Positions 50,970 through 61,574 are shown, counted from the first letter of the stretch. The stretch is DNA of 64,000 nucleotides from Gracilaria vermiculophylla (GCA_019155205.2 JAHNZQ020000049.1:1522168-1586167); one strand, 5' to 3'. Numbers and translations are program-made. Notes: generated from the letters alone by a model not told the origin.

Positions 50970-51104
50970 CCGCCATACACGTGATGCCATCGACGCACAC
51001 CATCATCCGGTACGACTCCCGCCGCCCGAACACGTTCGCTCGCCGATCGGTCATGCGCGCCATCCTGCGCCAAATGTGTGCAACGTCCGGATATTTCGCA
51101 AGCG

Positions 51105-51165
51105 GCGCTGGCCGAATGCGCCGCCAAAACAGCGCTGGCCGCATGCGCGGCCAAACGGCGCTGGG
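51105..51165 (+). repeat. 26-27-bp repeat upstream of MED7
   Basis: GCGCTGGCCGNATGCGCNGCC occurs at 51105 and 51132, with a partial third unit at 51158. It lies 230-290 bases before the MED7 start and could hold factor binding sites. Confidence 0.75.
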
Positions 51166-51395
51166 TCGAAGCACCGCCGCCGCGCCAATCACACACGTGC
51201 ACACAGCCAATTGACTGCACTCAAATTTAATTGCCGCGCGTTCTTGCGCCGCCTCAGCCGCAATTGACCCAAAAAGCGGCGCATCTTCCGAGGCCGGCAC
51301 TGTGTAGTACACTGCGCATCCGCGACGAACGCCCCCCCGCCCGCCCTTCTCCGCCCACCATTACGTCGCTGTGGCTCTGCCTCGCCGCTTCCGCC

Positions 51396-52163
51396 ATGTC
51401 ACAACCCATCTCAAAGCCGCATCAGGTCTCTCAGTTCCCCCTCCCGCCCCGGCGCTATTATCAATCCACAGCGTCACACCCCATAGACCCGCCAGCCGTA
51501 CCTTCGTCCAATGATTCTTATCACATGTTTGGCCGCGTGTACTCCACTGAGCACGTTGTTCCTTCACTCGACACCGCTGGAAGGAAGCGCCTATACGATC
51601 CGTCCGCCCCGCCGTGCCAAGAGCTTAGAAGGATGAACGCGTCCTTGCTGCAGCTCTTTTTGAAGCTCGTACAACAACTTTGCCACCCCATTACCCAGGA
51701 ATCGCCAATGCTTCCTCATAAGCAAATCATCGAACAAATTGAACACACCTTCGTCAATATGCAGCATCTTATCAATGTCATGCGCCCCGCACAAGCTGCC
51801 ATCGACATCAAGATCCTGCTCGACAATCAAACCCACTCCAGAAAGCGAATCACCGAAAACTTGAAGGAAAGTCTCAAGAAAGCCTGGGAACTCATTGCGG
51901 AAGCTGCTGATGAGGTCACGCAGCCCAGCTACCAACTTTCGCCCCCTGCCACAGCCTATTTACAGTCCCTGCACCTACAACCTTCGCAACAGCAGCAACA
52001 ACCCACAATGCAACGACTTGCCTCCCAGCCGGAACCTCCGCGCGGCACAAATCCCTCACTTCCCTTCAATGACATGATGCCTGCGTTGGCGCCTCCACCA
52101 CCCACTGCCACTGCCGAGTTGTTGCGGAATATCAACACTATCGTAAACGACCCCAACTTGTAG
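51396..52163 (+). CDS. MED7: Mediator complex subunit 7
   Basis: MED7 is a middle-module subunit that pairs with MED21 and MED31. The N-terminal motif QFPLPPRRYYQ is the family hallmark. HMFGRVYSTE, RLYDPSAPP and ELRRMNASLLQLFLKLVQQL follow. The C-terminal half of the core, IEHTFVNMQHLINVMRPAQA, is the conserved helical hairpin, ending with KESLKKAWELI near residue 170. The remaining 85 residues are Gln and Pro-rich and probably disordered. The length of 255 is ordinary. I chose the ATG at 51396 because it is close before the FPLPP motif and follows a CT-rich leader; the open frame upstream is low in complexity. The stop is TAG. Confidence 0.93.
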   Translation: MSQPISKPHQVSQFPLPPRRYYQSTASHPIDPPAVPSSNDSYHMFGRVYSTEHVVPSLDTAGRKRLYDPSAPPCQELRRMNASLLQLFLKLVQQLCHPITQESPMLPHKQIIEQIEHTFVNMQHLINVMRPAQAAIDIKILLDNQTHSRKRITENLKESLKKAWELIAEAADEVTQPSYQLSPPATAYLQSLHLQPSQQQQQPTMQRLASQPEPPRGTNPSLPFNDMMPALAPPPPTATAELLRNINTIVNDPNL

Positions 52164-53352
52164 GTGTGCACTACAATAACCACCTACATTTAATGATTGT
52201 GACACATCGCGCATGTAGCATCCCTGCCACCCCTTTTGAAACGTCTCGCCTCCCCGGCCGACGTACAATTACCTCTATCAGTTTCTCCCAAAAGCACGCT
52301 GGGACTCACTCTTAACCCACACCGTCCGTTTAGAAAATCTTTTCATGCCTCTCTCATAGAATGTTTGCACTGGACAACCGCCACACGCTCAAAATAGTTT
52401 GGTGGCCTCTCATTTTCAACTTGCAAAAAAACCGAAACAACATCAGTGTTTTGACCGAGCCACGTAATCACGAATTCTCTTATGGCCGCACCAGTGGTTT
52501 GTGTAGCAACACAGGTGCTTGGCATCACTCTTCTAAAGTTACACATCTTAGAAAAGATATTTGCTGCTGCTTGGAAAATATTTCTTTTTGTCGGCTCAGA
52601 GCTTTTGTTTTTCGACGAATCTCTGGCCCGATCACAACAATATCGATTCATTGTTCTTAACCTGCCAATTTGTTTGATAGTGAACTAGATTTGTTCCAGA
52701 TCTGTGCATTCGATTCATTCTGCATGATAACGTGATCGATGAATACGTCATGGCTGTTGCGTTGCCCTGACTTGAATCGATTTGCCCCGCGTAGAAGTAA
52801 GAAAGAGGTCTCCAACGATCGGTCCATCTACGGCCCGCAAGAACGCTGATCACGCTCCAGACTGCAACACGCGACGAGCAGCACAAAATGTGTTTCGGTA
52901 TATTCACTCTCTCAAGGCACGTGATGCAGAAAGATATTCTTTGAAATGGACCTCTGATCTGTCTTTGTGTATTCGTCTAAACCTCTCAGCGAGCTGCACG
53001 TCTTTGACGAAGGAAATTCATTGTTTTCGAAAGATAAGGGTGATGTCCCTCATGTGCTTGGGCCTGGTCCGCACTTCGCGCACGAAATTACTGGGTATCC
53101 TGGGTACCTACATGTGCTTTATGAAGGCATTGCGAAAGACCGTATGTCACGTTCCAGATAGATACCAAAAGGGTGTACGTGCCAAAGACATTCTGAGGCG
53201 TCGAAGTGGCGACAGCTTTGAGCATTTGTTCCAGAACCTTGCGTTCGTGCTCAGGTACGAAACGTAATCGCCCGAATAGTTTCGCACATCACGTCCCCAG
53301 AGGTCTCATCTTTGAGAACCGCTTACATTTCTTTCTCCATAATCGTTCCGCG
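52164..53352. other. Intergenic region
   Basis: No gene supported. A 161-codon plus-strand frame (52782-53267) and overlapping frames have no recognisable motif. Confidence 0.4.
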
Positions 53353-54018
53353 TTACTTTTTCTTCTTCTTTTTTCCACTCTGCACGTGTTGCGCAGCTCT
53401 TTGCATTGCCAGTTTCTTCCACTCCGCGTACGTCATTCTTTCCTCGATTCGTCTTTGCTCAACGCTGACGACTTTCGGCACGTGCACCAGTTCCGCCTTG
53501 TAATCGTCCATGTCCGAGTAATGCCGCTGCAAAAGCATGACTGCCGACTCGCTATCGATAAAGTCCTCGACAATCCTCCCGACAATCCCTGAGTCACGTA
53601 GTTGTTCTTTGGCGTCTTTTGACGTGAAGGTTTCGTTGAGGACCAGAATCTTTGCCCATGGGGCGCAGCGTATCAGCTGCTGCACGAAATTGCGAGTGGT
53701 ATGGGCTTGCGACAACTCCCTGCCGTAGATATCGACTGGCATGCCTACCACTATTGCTTCAGCGAGGTTGCAGCTGGCGATGCGTGCAACATCGTTTGCT
53801 ACCTTGAACGGATTGCCAAAGTGGTCGATACGTTGGAGTGGTCGGGGTGCCACTCCCACTGAGATTGCCAGGCCAACTCGACGCACACCGTAGTCGACAC
53901 CCAGAGTGCGTTCCCCTATTCGGGCCACGATCTTTCTCTTTGATCGCTGATTTCCAATGCATGGAATGTGCGGCCCCAGTCCGGCAGGGCATGCAGAAAA
54001 AAAGGCTATGGTGTTCAT
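53353..54018 (-). CDS. RuvX/YqgF-like RNase H-fold nuclease, probably organellar
   Basis: YqgF/RuvX proteins have an RNase H fold and act in rRNA maturation or Holliday-junction cleavage in bacteria. The first acidic motif is LGVDYGVRRVGLAIS near residue 39. It is followed by AIVVGMPVDIYGRE, then LNETFTSKDAKEQL and finally DFIDSESAVMLLQRH, which supplies the last catalytic Asp and the family helix. All expected acidic residues are present. The first 35 residues precede the fold and may be a targeting peptide, though it is less clear than in other genes here. The C-terminus adds about 45 residues ending in a run of six lysines, absent in bacterial forms. Bacterial ancestry suggests plastid use, which is inference. 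Confidence 0.85.
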   Translation of the reverse strand: MNTIAFFSACPAGLGPHIPCIGNQRSKRKIVARIGERTLGVDYGVRRVGLAISVGVAPRPLQRIDHFGNPFKVANDVARIASCNLAEAIVVGMPVDIYGRELSQAHTTRNFVQQLIRCAPWAKILVLNETFTSKDAKEQLRDSGIVGRIVEDFIDSESAVMLLQRHYSDMDDYKAELVHVPKVVSVEQRRIEERMTYAEWKKLAMQRAAQHVQSGKKKKKK

Positions 54019-54033
54019 CAGTTGCTGGTGTTT

Positions 54034-54285
54034 CTAAGACAGCGGATTCTGAAACCGGTAAAAGAAATCGAGCGCTTTGAGTTCGACGCGATTCATAACT
54101 TTCTCCGGTGGCAAGGCGGAAAGGCTATGTAATGCGAACGTAGTCGTCCGTTGTTTCTGGGAAACTAGCAAGGGGAAACAATGAGCGAGATTGCTGCGAG
54201 CCGTTGGCCCAAGGATAGTCGTTATCTCAAAGTGGCGCGAGGAGTTCAGCACAGAGTAAATCTTCGTGCCCTGGAAGTGGCTCAT
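54034..54285 (-). CDS. Small hypothetical frame upstream of the RuvX-like gene
   Basis: An 83-codon ATG frame ends 15 bases before the RuvX-like start on the same strand. It could be an upstream open frame, a separate small gene or a misread first exon. It resembles no known protein. Confidence 0.25.
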   Translation of the reverse strand: MSHFQGTKIYSVLNSSRHFEITTILGPTARSNLAHCFPLLVSQKQRTTTFALHSLSALPPEKVMNRVELKALDFFYRFQNPLS

Positions 54286-56427
54286 TGGATACTCGAGGTA
54301 CTACCGATCGCGTGGTGGTACGTTAATAAAGTAACGTGATGTAGCCCTGCCGGCACAATTTAAAGATGAAATAAACAAGCAGATATAGACAGGCTGTCTT
54401 TCTTCAGGTCGAGAAGTCTGTCATTTTGAGGGGTATTCGTGGTAAAGGACATCCTAGCCGCAGTGTAGCCGTTTATGCAGAAAAACTATTTCGGGGCCTC
54501 TTTTTAATCCTGTACGAAGACTTCAGCTGTCGGGAGTCTTTCCTCTCTCACCTATTGAGCGCGGGAGATACTCTGTGGAATCTGAACAAACAACGACGAC
54601 AAGAAGAGTTCATTCCCAATCTTGACCATGTAGAGATTGGCATCACCACCTGACGGCCCTCAATAACCGCTACCGCAAGGGGTGGAACCAATCCGATGGC
54701 ATGAAGATTGCAGAAGTAGAGTGCAATTCAAGGATGGGATTAGGTCTTCTCTTCTCGTTCCCTTTCCACTTGCCATCCCTTTGGATAGAAGTCCATCTCA
54801 TTGCCATCACCTGCCCAAAAAGTCCCTCTAATTGCCATCACCTGGCAAAGAAGCTCACCTGATTACATTTTCATTAATCAAATTCCTATCAGAGCATCTT
54901 AAACATCTTACAAACTCAAATTGTGCTTCATTTGCTTAATTCAAACGCAACCTTAACATTTGTATCATTCCACAACCTAGTATCAGTCTTTAGAAGAATC
55001 AATAACTTCAAAAAACTGAACAGTGGTTATGCTTTGATTGAGTAAACGAATGTAATCCGTTGCAGACCAAGGTCATATCAGCAGATATTCTTTGCCTTTG
55101 AGTTCTTAAAGGGTCTAAAATGTCGCACACATTGCAAAAGACATTAAAAAACGGGTATATTATCATATTACGGGAGCTGAAGTATTTTTTGTTTTGTTTT
55201 ACTGTTGCAGAAGCATGTTCATGTTGCTTTGTATCAGGCTACCAAGTCATATATTGAATCACTCCCTTCGTAGTGGTACGATTGTGCTTGCAATCTGATG
55301 GGTAGACTGGTAAAATTGGCTCGTTCGGATTGCAATAATGCTTACCGAAAGCAATCGTTAATCGCAATCATTGTGATAGCGATGAATTGCAATCCTATCT
55401 AATTGTACACAACTTTGGCTACCGTTTAAAGAATCATTGCTCTGTTCTTCACTGCACAGGCTTCGCATCTGCACAGTACAAGGCGGAAACATGCAAAGCA
55501 GAAAGTTATTTCAACAGAGCAAATGTGTTTCGTAAGATGTAAAAAACTCCAGTACCTTGAGAACCCGGATACAGGTCTTGACAAGCGCATGGATGCGAGA
55601 TATACCCTTCATTAAAGCGATAGCGTGGGAAATGGTGCATGAGAATGAACGGTATCGCGAGGTTTAATAGTCAACTGACAATAAGAGACCATTTTGATCA
55701 ATTCCGGGAGGGGTTGTAAAACCCTCCTCCGCAATTACAGCTCTTATTCGCGGAGAGCATTCTCACAACTCTGACACTAAGGGCTCGCAGGGCAACAACC
55801 GCAAGGTACTGAACCTATCATGTGAAGTAGTCAGGACATCAAACAGAGCGTAATGTGTTCCAGATTTCGTGTGGTTCGGCGATATCGGCAGAAAGAAAAA
55901 CTGAGCCGCAATTTCGCCCTGTCGCGTCCGAGATTCGGGAGGCTCAAAGAAGCCTTCGCACTCCCACCATTGCCTCCTTTGTCATGATCCTCACCCTCGC
56001 ACAAAACCTGTATCCATAAGACCTCAAAATTTTATTTTCCTGGCAATTTTACGCTTCTCAGTGCTCACAGGCGGCCGTCGGGACCGATCGCATCCTGAAA
56101 AGCCGAGTTGTTGCCAACTCTCCAGTGTTCATCTGCTCTGTTTCACATTTCTTACAATGTATCTGACTTGCTGAAGTCTTTTAAGCACGTGATCGCAAAA
56201 GGAACTCTGCAGCATCAGCTTTCCATCAACCGTGCAGCTATCTCAAAGGCGCAACTGAATTCGTCTGCGAGAAAGAATCTAGCGAACAGCACTGAGAGGA
56301 GACCGACTTTCGTGTTCATATTTCTTTCTTAGAGAGGACTGGCGATTTTTGTTGAGGCCTTCTACGTCGTGCGCAGCATCTGTTTTCATCTCGGTGGCCA
56401 GCGCACTTTTTAGTACCAAATCTAACC
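54286..56427. other. AT-rich region without a supported gene
   Basis: 2.1 kb with no recognisable coding sequence. A short direct repeat, ATTGCCATCACCTG, is at 54797 and 54833. A possible hairpin (GGGAGGGGTT...AACCCTCC) is at 55707-55729. Confidence 0.45.
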
Positions 56428-57483
56428 ATGCTCTTGGATATTTCAGCAAGATCTTTGGGATCTCAGTCTCTAGCGTTCGCAACTTCTACATTTGCATTAC
56501 GATATCGCCGCTCTCACTGTCCATCACGTTCTGTACCTTCCTTCCGCGGTGTTAATGTCCAGCAGGCGAGGCAGTCTAGAAGACACTTTGTGCGAGCTAC
56601 ATCGGCGTCCATGACTGCATTTCGTAAATACCATGGACTCGGAAACGACTTTGTACTGATCGATAATAGACACACATCATCGCCGGTCTTGAGCCCGACT
56701 GAAGCAGAAGCAGTATGCAATCGCAATACAGGAGTCGGTGCAGATGGAGTGATATTTCTTCTGCCTCCAACAAAACCCACCTCGGATTTCGGTATGAGAT
56801 TGTACAACTCCGATGGCACGGAGCCGGAGATGTGTGGAAATGGAATTCGCTGTTTAGCACGTTTCGCCGCTGACCTGGGTGTTCAAGGGCGCAAAAATTG
56901 CAAGTACGTGGTAGACACGGGAGCCGGGGAAATCATTCCGGAAATGGAGACAGGATCAGAGCAAGTCAAGGTAGACATGGGAGCTCCAATTCTTGAGCCT
57001 GAGCAGGTCCCCACCAAATTAAAAACATCTGCGTCAAACGAGTATCAAGATGTCTTAGAGCATGTTGCTGGGCAGGACTGGACTTTCTCATGTGTTTCGA
57101 TGGGGAATCCTCATGCCGTTACCTTTGTGACGAAGGAAGTGTATGATGACATGGATTCTCGTCTTGAAGCACATGGGCCTAGCTTCGAAAACCACCCCGT
57201 TTTCCCGCAGAGAACGAACACGGAATTCGTGTACCAACATAACAAGACAGAATTTGATATGCTCGTATGGGAACGCGGAGCGGGTCGTACAATGGCGTGT
57301 GGAACGGGCGCCTGTGCGGTCCTCGTTGCCGCAGTGATAACCGGTCGTGCAGAAAAGGATGTGCCTGCCATCATTCATTTACCAGGGGGAGACTTGACTA
57401 TTGAGTGGGATTCGAGTTCCAATCATGTGTTTATGACTGGACCCGCCAAACTTGTTTTTGAGGGTAAACTGGCAAATTTATGA
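56428..57483 (+). CDS. dapF: Diaminopimelate epimerase, plastid
   Basis: DapF converts LL- to meso-diaminopimelate, the step before lysine, and works in the plastid. The core begins at MTAFRKYHGLGNDFVLID (residue 62). The two catalytic cysteines are in EMCGNGIRCLARF and MACGTGACAVLV, the proper pair. RNTGVGADGVIF, NSDGTEPE, SMGNPHAVTFV and ERGAGRTMACG are also family-typical. The first 60 residues are rich in Ser, Arg and Phe and poor in acid, fitting a transit peptide. The start at 56428 is therefore preferred to the internal ATG at 56611. The length of 351 with the leader is normal for algae. It converges on the Obg gene, 130 bases away. The stop is TGA. Confidence 0.95.
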   Translation: MLLDISARSLGSQSLAFATSTFALRYRRSHCPSRSVPSFRGVNVQQARQSRRHFVRATSASMTAFRKYHGLGNDFVLIDNRHTSSPVLSPTEAEAVCNRNTGVGADGVIFLLPPTKPTSDFGMRLYNSDGTEPEMCGNGIRCLARFAADLGVQGRKNCKYVVDTGAGEIIPEMETGSEQVKVDMGAPILEPEQVPTKLKTSASNEYQDVLEHVAGQDWTFSCVSMGNPHAVTFVTKEVYDDMDSRLEAHGPSFENHPVFPQRTNTEFVYQHNKTEFDMLVWERGAGRTMACGTGACAVLVAAVITGRAEKDVPAIIHLPGGDLTIEWDSSSNHVFMTGPAKLVFEGKLANL

Positions 57484-57613
57484 CGTGATAAGAGTGGGTA
57501 CTTTCACAGGAGAATATCTGTAACTCTCGTCGAAAGTTGGCATGTCCACAATGGCACAGAATCTCAATTTCATTGATGGTCATGCGACAAAGATTCCATG
57601 CGAAACGTAACGA

Positions 57614-59146
57614 TTAATCAAAGTATCCGTCAAGCGCTGCGGCAGCGCTGTAGATGTTCTCCTCCTTGTAGTAATCAAACTCTCTTTCAAAGCATATCAC
57701 AGAATCCCCGTCTTTCGCCCCAGCATTGACGAGCATTCGGTTGACCCCTAGCGCTTCAAGTATTCTCTGAAATCGGTCGATTCCCTCGATGTAATCCCAA
57801 TTTGTCATATGATATGCGCGTTCTACTTTGTAACCGCCCACGCGGAATCGGCCTTCTTCAACACATTCAACGGATGCCGGTTCTTGTCCGTAGTGCTCAT
57901 CGTCCTCATCTTCCAAAACCACAACACTTTCCGCTTGCACAACATTGTCCACAAGCGCCTTCAGCTTAGGCATCATCTCTGACAGGCCCTGCCTCGACTT
58001 TGCGCTAATAATGGCGATCCTTTTGTGGCCGCGCACAGCTTCAACAAGCTGTTCCTTTAGCCCGTTCTCCCACTTGGCCTGAACTCCAGGTACATCGGCC
58101 TTGTTGAGGAGAACAACTTCTTTTTTTTCAGCGAGACGTTGATCGAACAGTTCCAATTCTAAACGAATAGCACGATATCTTTCAATTACGTCATCTGCAG
58201 TTCCATCGAGAATATGGACAACAACCTTAGATCGCTCAATGTGACGCAAGAAGGAAACGCCCATGCCAACGCCGCGATGAGCACCCTCAATAAGGCCAGG
58301 AACATCGGCAAAAACGAGGCCGTTCCCCCCAGCAATTCCGTCCACAACACCGAGGTTGGGGACTATTGTTGTAAAAGGATAGTCAGCAATCTTCGGTCGC
58401 GCGTTAGAAACGGCATCAAGAAGTGTACTCTTCCCAGCGTTGGGGAAGCCTACCAGCGCAACATCTGCCACAAGCTTCAGCTCTAAACGCAGTCTGCGCT
58501 CCACACCCCGTTCACCCTGTTCAGCAATTCTAGGCGCGCGATTATGGTCCGTCTTGAAGGCTTGGTTACCTCTACCGCCACGTCCGCCTCGAGCTGCGCG
58601 AAAAGTTTGCCCCTCATGCGAGAGGTCGGCCAGTATCCTGCCGTTGTCGTCTCTGACGACAGTTCCTCGTGGCACAGAAACAACAACATCAGACGCAGCC
58701 TCTCCATGCCGACTCTTGCCCTGTCCGTTAGATCCGTCTTTTGCTCTAAAGGCGGCCCCGCTGCGAAACTTGGATAACGTATTGCCACCTGCCGACGTGA
58801 CGAAGATTATTGATCCACCCTTGCCTCCAGAGCCGCCTGAAGGGCCGCCTCGAGGAACGCCCTTTTCTCGACGGAACGCGACACAACCGTTTCCACCGCT
58901 GCCTGCCTTGACGAGGATGCGGGCGACGTCGAAAAACATCCAGTCAGAGTTGGTCGTAGTTGGCGTTTCATAGCGCTGGTTTTGTGTGGTTGGTGCACGG
59001 TGCGTGTCAGATTCGGAGATGACTGCACGAGGAGTTGAAGAAGTGCGGACAATCTGCCTGGTTGCTCGCGACGTCCTGCTGCGAGAGAATGGCCCCGCCA
59101 ACCGCTGCGTTTGCAACGGGGCAGCACAAAGAAAGGCACCCTCCAT
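57614..59146 (-). CDS. Obg-family GTPase, plastid type
   Basis: Obg GTPases bind the large ribosomal subunit. The plant plastid ObgC is needed for chloroplast ribosome assembly and thylakoid formation. The Gly-rich Obg fold spans about residues 75-225 ([33 protein letters not shown]). The G domain has G1 GFPNAGKST near 230, G3 [17 protein letters not shown]4 NKAD and G5 SAKS. The C-terminal OCT domain (near 420-490) contains [22 protein letters not shown] and [21 protein letters not shown], which shows it is a full Obg rather than a mitochondrial OBGH short form. The N-terminal 60 residues are Ser and Arg-rich, a transit peptide. The ATG at 59146 is the first in frame. The stop is TAA. Confidence 0.95.
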   Translation of the reverse strand: MEGAFLCAAPLQTQRLAGPFSRSRTSRATRQIVRTSSTPRAVISESDTHRAPTTQNQRYETPTTTNSDWMFFDVARILVKAGSGGNGCVAFRREKGVPRGGPSGGSGGKGGSIIFVTSAGGNTLSKFRSGAAFRAKDGSNGQGKSRHGEAASDVVVSVPRGTVVRDDNGRILADLSHEGQTFRAARGGRGGRGNQAFKTDHNRAPRIAEQGERGVERRLRLELKLVADVALVGFPNAGKSTLLDAVSNARPKIADYPFTTIVPNLGVVDGIAGGNGLVFADVPGLIEGAHRGVGMGVSFLRHIERSKVVVHILDGTADDVIERYRAIRLELELFDQRLAEKKEVVLLNKADVPGVQAKWENGLKEQLVEAVRGHKRIAIISAKSRQGLSEMMPKLKALVDNVVQAESVVVLEDEDDEHYGQEPASVECVEEGRFRVGGYKVERAYHMTNWDYIEGIDRFQRILEALGVNRMLVNAGAKDGDSVICFEREFDYYKEENIYSAAAALDGYFD

Positions 59147-59738
59147 GGCGGGTATGAGCAACGACAGCGTTCAAGTGAAAACGCGTTGCTCGCGGGGCAT
59201 TCGCGTGCAGTGCAACACAAGCGCTGAGCTGAAACACAACGAAGCTTGAAGGAAGTGCCCCAAAGTCCCTTCACGACGAACTTTGTTTGACTGCTGTTTG
59301 AGCTGACGACTGAACAAGCAAGATTGAAACGGCAGACAGGCCGGGTGCGAGATTGAAGGAGAGGAGGGGCTCTATTGCGCACTTGGGCAGGCCATCAATG
59401 GGGACGTGGTCATGCAAGCGTGAATCTGAAAATTCGTATCAAAACCAAAAGCTGAGCGTAGACGACATCAACAAGGCAGAGCCCACGACATGATTCATGC
59501 AGCGGCGCACGGCTCGTCATGCTTGTGCACGGGAGGTCGCTAGCGCAGCGTAGTCCTTTCTCAAAAGCAGTTTTTCGCGGCTGTGGGGCGGGCGCTGCAG
59601 GAGAAGCACGCGTCTCGGAGAATGCCGGGGGCTGTTTCACATTGTGCTAAAGTGTCGGCGCGAATTTAATATTGAAAGCCAGTGGAGCTAAACACGCCCA
59701 CCGTCAAAGCAGCAAGTTGAGAGACTGACGCGCCCACG
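59147..59738. promoter_or_regulatory. Divergent promoter of Obg and VPS36 genes
   Basis: The starts of Obg and VPS36 face away across 592 bases. A weak TATA-like AATTTAATATT is at 59661-59673, about 70 bases before VPS36. Confidence 0.45.
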
Positions 59739-60914
59739 ATGCAAAGCTTCTCTCCGTGCGACCTGACAGCAGCCGGCACGTTGAAAATGGTGGAAGGAGA
59801 GTATACAACGGCCAGCATCGAGAAGGCAACGCTACAGACGCACGACAAGAAGTGGACGCCGTACACCAGAGGGCTGCTCAGCGTAACGACGCACAGAATC
59901 GTATGGACGGATGCGCGTCGAACAAGAGCAATCGGGGCGCCGCTGAGCGCGCTGCCGAGTGGCGCGCCCACGGAGGACAAATCGTCGCCGCTTCGAGCCC
60001 GAATCATGCTGCGCTACGGGCGCGGGGTGCGCGTGGTGTTCGAAGCAAACTCGGGGGCGCGCGACCGAGAGCGATTTGTGAGCGCCGTGAAGGCGGCGTG
60101 CGCGCGCAAGGAATGGGAGCGCATCGCGGAGCAGAGGGCGAAGGAGGCGTTGGAAAGGGAGAGGATGGGCGAGTACGTTCCCAGGAGAGCCGGCGTAAGC
60201 GGGGTGCAAGACCGGGTGCGGCTGCAGAACGCGCAGAGAAGGGAGGCGATACACAGCGGGTTCGGGTCGATCGACCAGCTTCGGGAACAGGCCGAGGACC
60301 TGATGAAGATTGCGAGGTTTTTTCGCGCAAAGAAGGACGCGAGCGGGGAGGACAACGAACTGCTGAGCATGATGGCGGAAATGGGGATCCAGTCGCCGGT
60401 GACCAAGCAGGTGACGGGCGGGAATGTGGCGGTGTACAGGGAGGAGCTTTCGCGGCAGTTGTGGGAGTTTCTACGAGTGGCGGTGGGGCGCGTCGGGGGG
60501 ATCATGACGCTGACGGACGCGTACTGCGTGACGCTGAGGAACCGGGCGACGACGGAACTGATTTCTGCCGAGGACTTTCGGGCGGCGTGCGAGGCGATTG
60601 GACGGCTGCACGTGGGGCTGGAGGTGAAGAGGTTGGAGAGCGGGGTGTTGGCGCTGTGGACAGACAGCTCGAAAGACGCGACAGGGGCACAGAGTTTACG
60701 TGAGATGGCGGAGAAGGAGGGGAGCGTGAGCGCGCTGGACGTGGTGCGGCGGCGGCACATCCCGATCCAGCGGGCGGTGGGCATGCTCAAGGAGGCGGAG
60801 GCAATGGGGCTTTTGGCGCGAGACGAGACGACGAACGGGGTGCGGTTCTTCCCGAACGCGTTTGGCACGCTGCTGAAGAATTCGCGGCTCGGGAGCGGCG
60901 GCAGAGAGGGCTAG
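59739..60914 (+). CDS. VPS36: ESCRT-II subunit VPS36
   Basis: VPS36 is part of ESCRT-II, which sorts ubiquitinated cargo at endosomes. The N-terminal GLUE domain (residues 1-125) includes the family phrase YTRGLLSVTTHRIVW and binds lipid and ubiquitin in other species. A basic linker follows. The EAP30/SNF8 domain with two winged helices covers about 165-375, with FGSIDQLREQAEDLMKIARFF, GGIMTLTDAYCVTLRNRATTELIS and GLEVKRLESGVLALW, all family-typical. I see no NZF zinc fingers in the GLUE domain, like animal and plant forms and unlike yeast. The length of 391 is normal. The stop TAG overlaps the stop of the small gene on the other strand in the palindrome CTAG. Confidence 0.93.
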   Translation: MQSFSPCDLTAAGTLKMVEGEYTTASIEKATLQTHDKKWTPYTRGLLSVTTHRIVWTDARRTRAIGAPLSALPSGAPTEDKSSPLRARIMLRYGRGVRVVFEANSGARDRERFVSAVKAACARKEWERIAEQRAKEALERERMGEYVPRRAGVSGVQDRVRLQNAQRREAIHSGFGSIDQLREQAEDLMKIARFFRAKKDASGEDNELLSMMAEMGIQSPVTKQVTGGNVAVYREELSRQLWEFLRVAVGRVGGIMTLTDAYCVTLRNRATTELISAEDFRAACEAIGRLHVGLEVKRLESGVLALWTDSSKDATGAQSLREMAEKEGSVSALDVVRRRHIPIQRAVGMLKEAEAMGLLARDETTNGVRFFPNAFGTLLKNSRLGSGGREG

Positions 60915-61111
60915 GAGGAGGGGGGGGGGGACTCGAAGTTGGGCTCGACCATCCAGTAGGTGATGAGGCCGAGGGCGACGGACCAGCGGGCGACGGCGGC
61001 GAGTTCCGGGGCGCCAATCTTGTGGGCGGCCTTTTGGCCGACGCGGAGGATATCCGGGGTGGTCATTTGTTGCAGATTGAGCTTGCGGACGAGCGATGCA
61101 AGCGCGGACAT
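60911..61111 (-). CDS. Small single-span membrane protein, 66 residues
   Basis: The protein starts with a short amphipathic stretch (MSALASLVRKLNLQQMTT), has a hydrophobic span near residues 38-55 (LAAVARWSVALGLITYWMV) and a hydrophilic tail. It looks like a small subunit of a mitochondrial inner-membrane complex, but I do not recognise which. A real gene is likely because the frame starts at an ATG after a pyrimidine-rich leader, has sensible composition, and ends exactly at the VPS36 stop. The alternative is a chance frame opposite the VPS36 tail, but the coding part lies almost wholly outside VPS36. Confidence 0.6.
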   Translation of the reverse strand: MSALASLVRKLNLQQMTTPDILRVGQKAAHKIGAPELAAVARWSVALGLITYWMVEPNFESPPPSS

Positions 61112-61258
61112 GATGGGCGGCGGCGGGTGCGGGAGCGCGGCGCGGCGGAGAGGGAGCGGGTGCGCGGTGCGAGGGGGAGGGGGGCTGTGATTGCTGTGGT
61201 AGGTATTGCGAGTTGGTGGTTGCGGCAGCAGCGAATTGACTGTTGGCGTCGGCCGGCG

Positions 61259-61272
61259 TATTTAAATAATTA
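61259..61272 (+). promoter_or_regulatory. TATA-like element upstream of tRNA-Thr
   Basis: TATTTAAATAATTA ends 21 bases before the tRNA. Plant and yeast tRNA genes often have such an AT-rich block that aids TFIIIB. Confidence 0.55.
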
Positions 61273-61293
61273 CGGCGACACGCCAATCGCCGA

Positions 61294-61366
61294 GCCGTTG
61301 TGGCCAAGCGGTTAAGGCGTTGGTCTTGTAAACCAAAGATCACGAGTTCGAACCTCGTCAGCGGCT
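61294..61366 (+). tRNA. tRNA-Thr (anticodon UGU)
   Basis: A 73-base cloverleaf with acceptor GCCGTTG pairing with CAGCGGC (one T-G pair) and discriminator T. The anticodon loop is CTTGTAA, anticodon TGT. A-box GTGGCCAAGCGG and B-box GAGTTCGAACCTC are present. No intron and no encoded CCA. A TTTTT terminator follows at 61380-61384. Confidence 0.95.
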
Positions 61367-61574
61367 CGAAACAAGCTAACTTTTTGATCACTTTTGAGAA
61401 ACAACGCGAGACTTGGCGGTGTGGCGGTGGGGCTGAAAGCGCCGCCGTCGAGCGGCGCGGCAGACGCAGAGCACGACGGCGGTGGAGCTGGAGGCGAGAC
61501 GCGGTGGGCGGCGGGGCGACGTGACGACGTCGGTGGTAGTGTGTTAGTCTACAGCGGGCGGTGGCGGTTGTGGT

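Larger units (their letters stand above)
48211..51395. other. Long region without a supported gene
   Basis: 3.2 kb with several tandem duplications but no recognised protein. A 181-codon frame on the minus strand (49324-49869) is uncharacterised and I do not call it. The last 160 bases are CT-rich and form the MED7 leader. Confidence 0.4.

Noticed and set aside
52782..53267. 161-codon plus-strand frame
   Set aside because: Mixed composition but no motif, and overlapping frames on the same strand look equally likely.
3787..60914. Genome-wide reassignment of TAA and TAG to glutamine
   Set aside because: Host genes end at TAA or TAG at normal family lengths (eIF5, VPS36, MED7, GET3, LHC, Obg), so the host code is standard.
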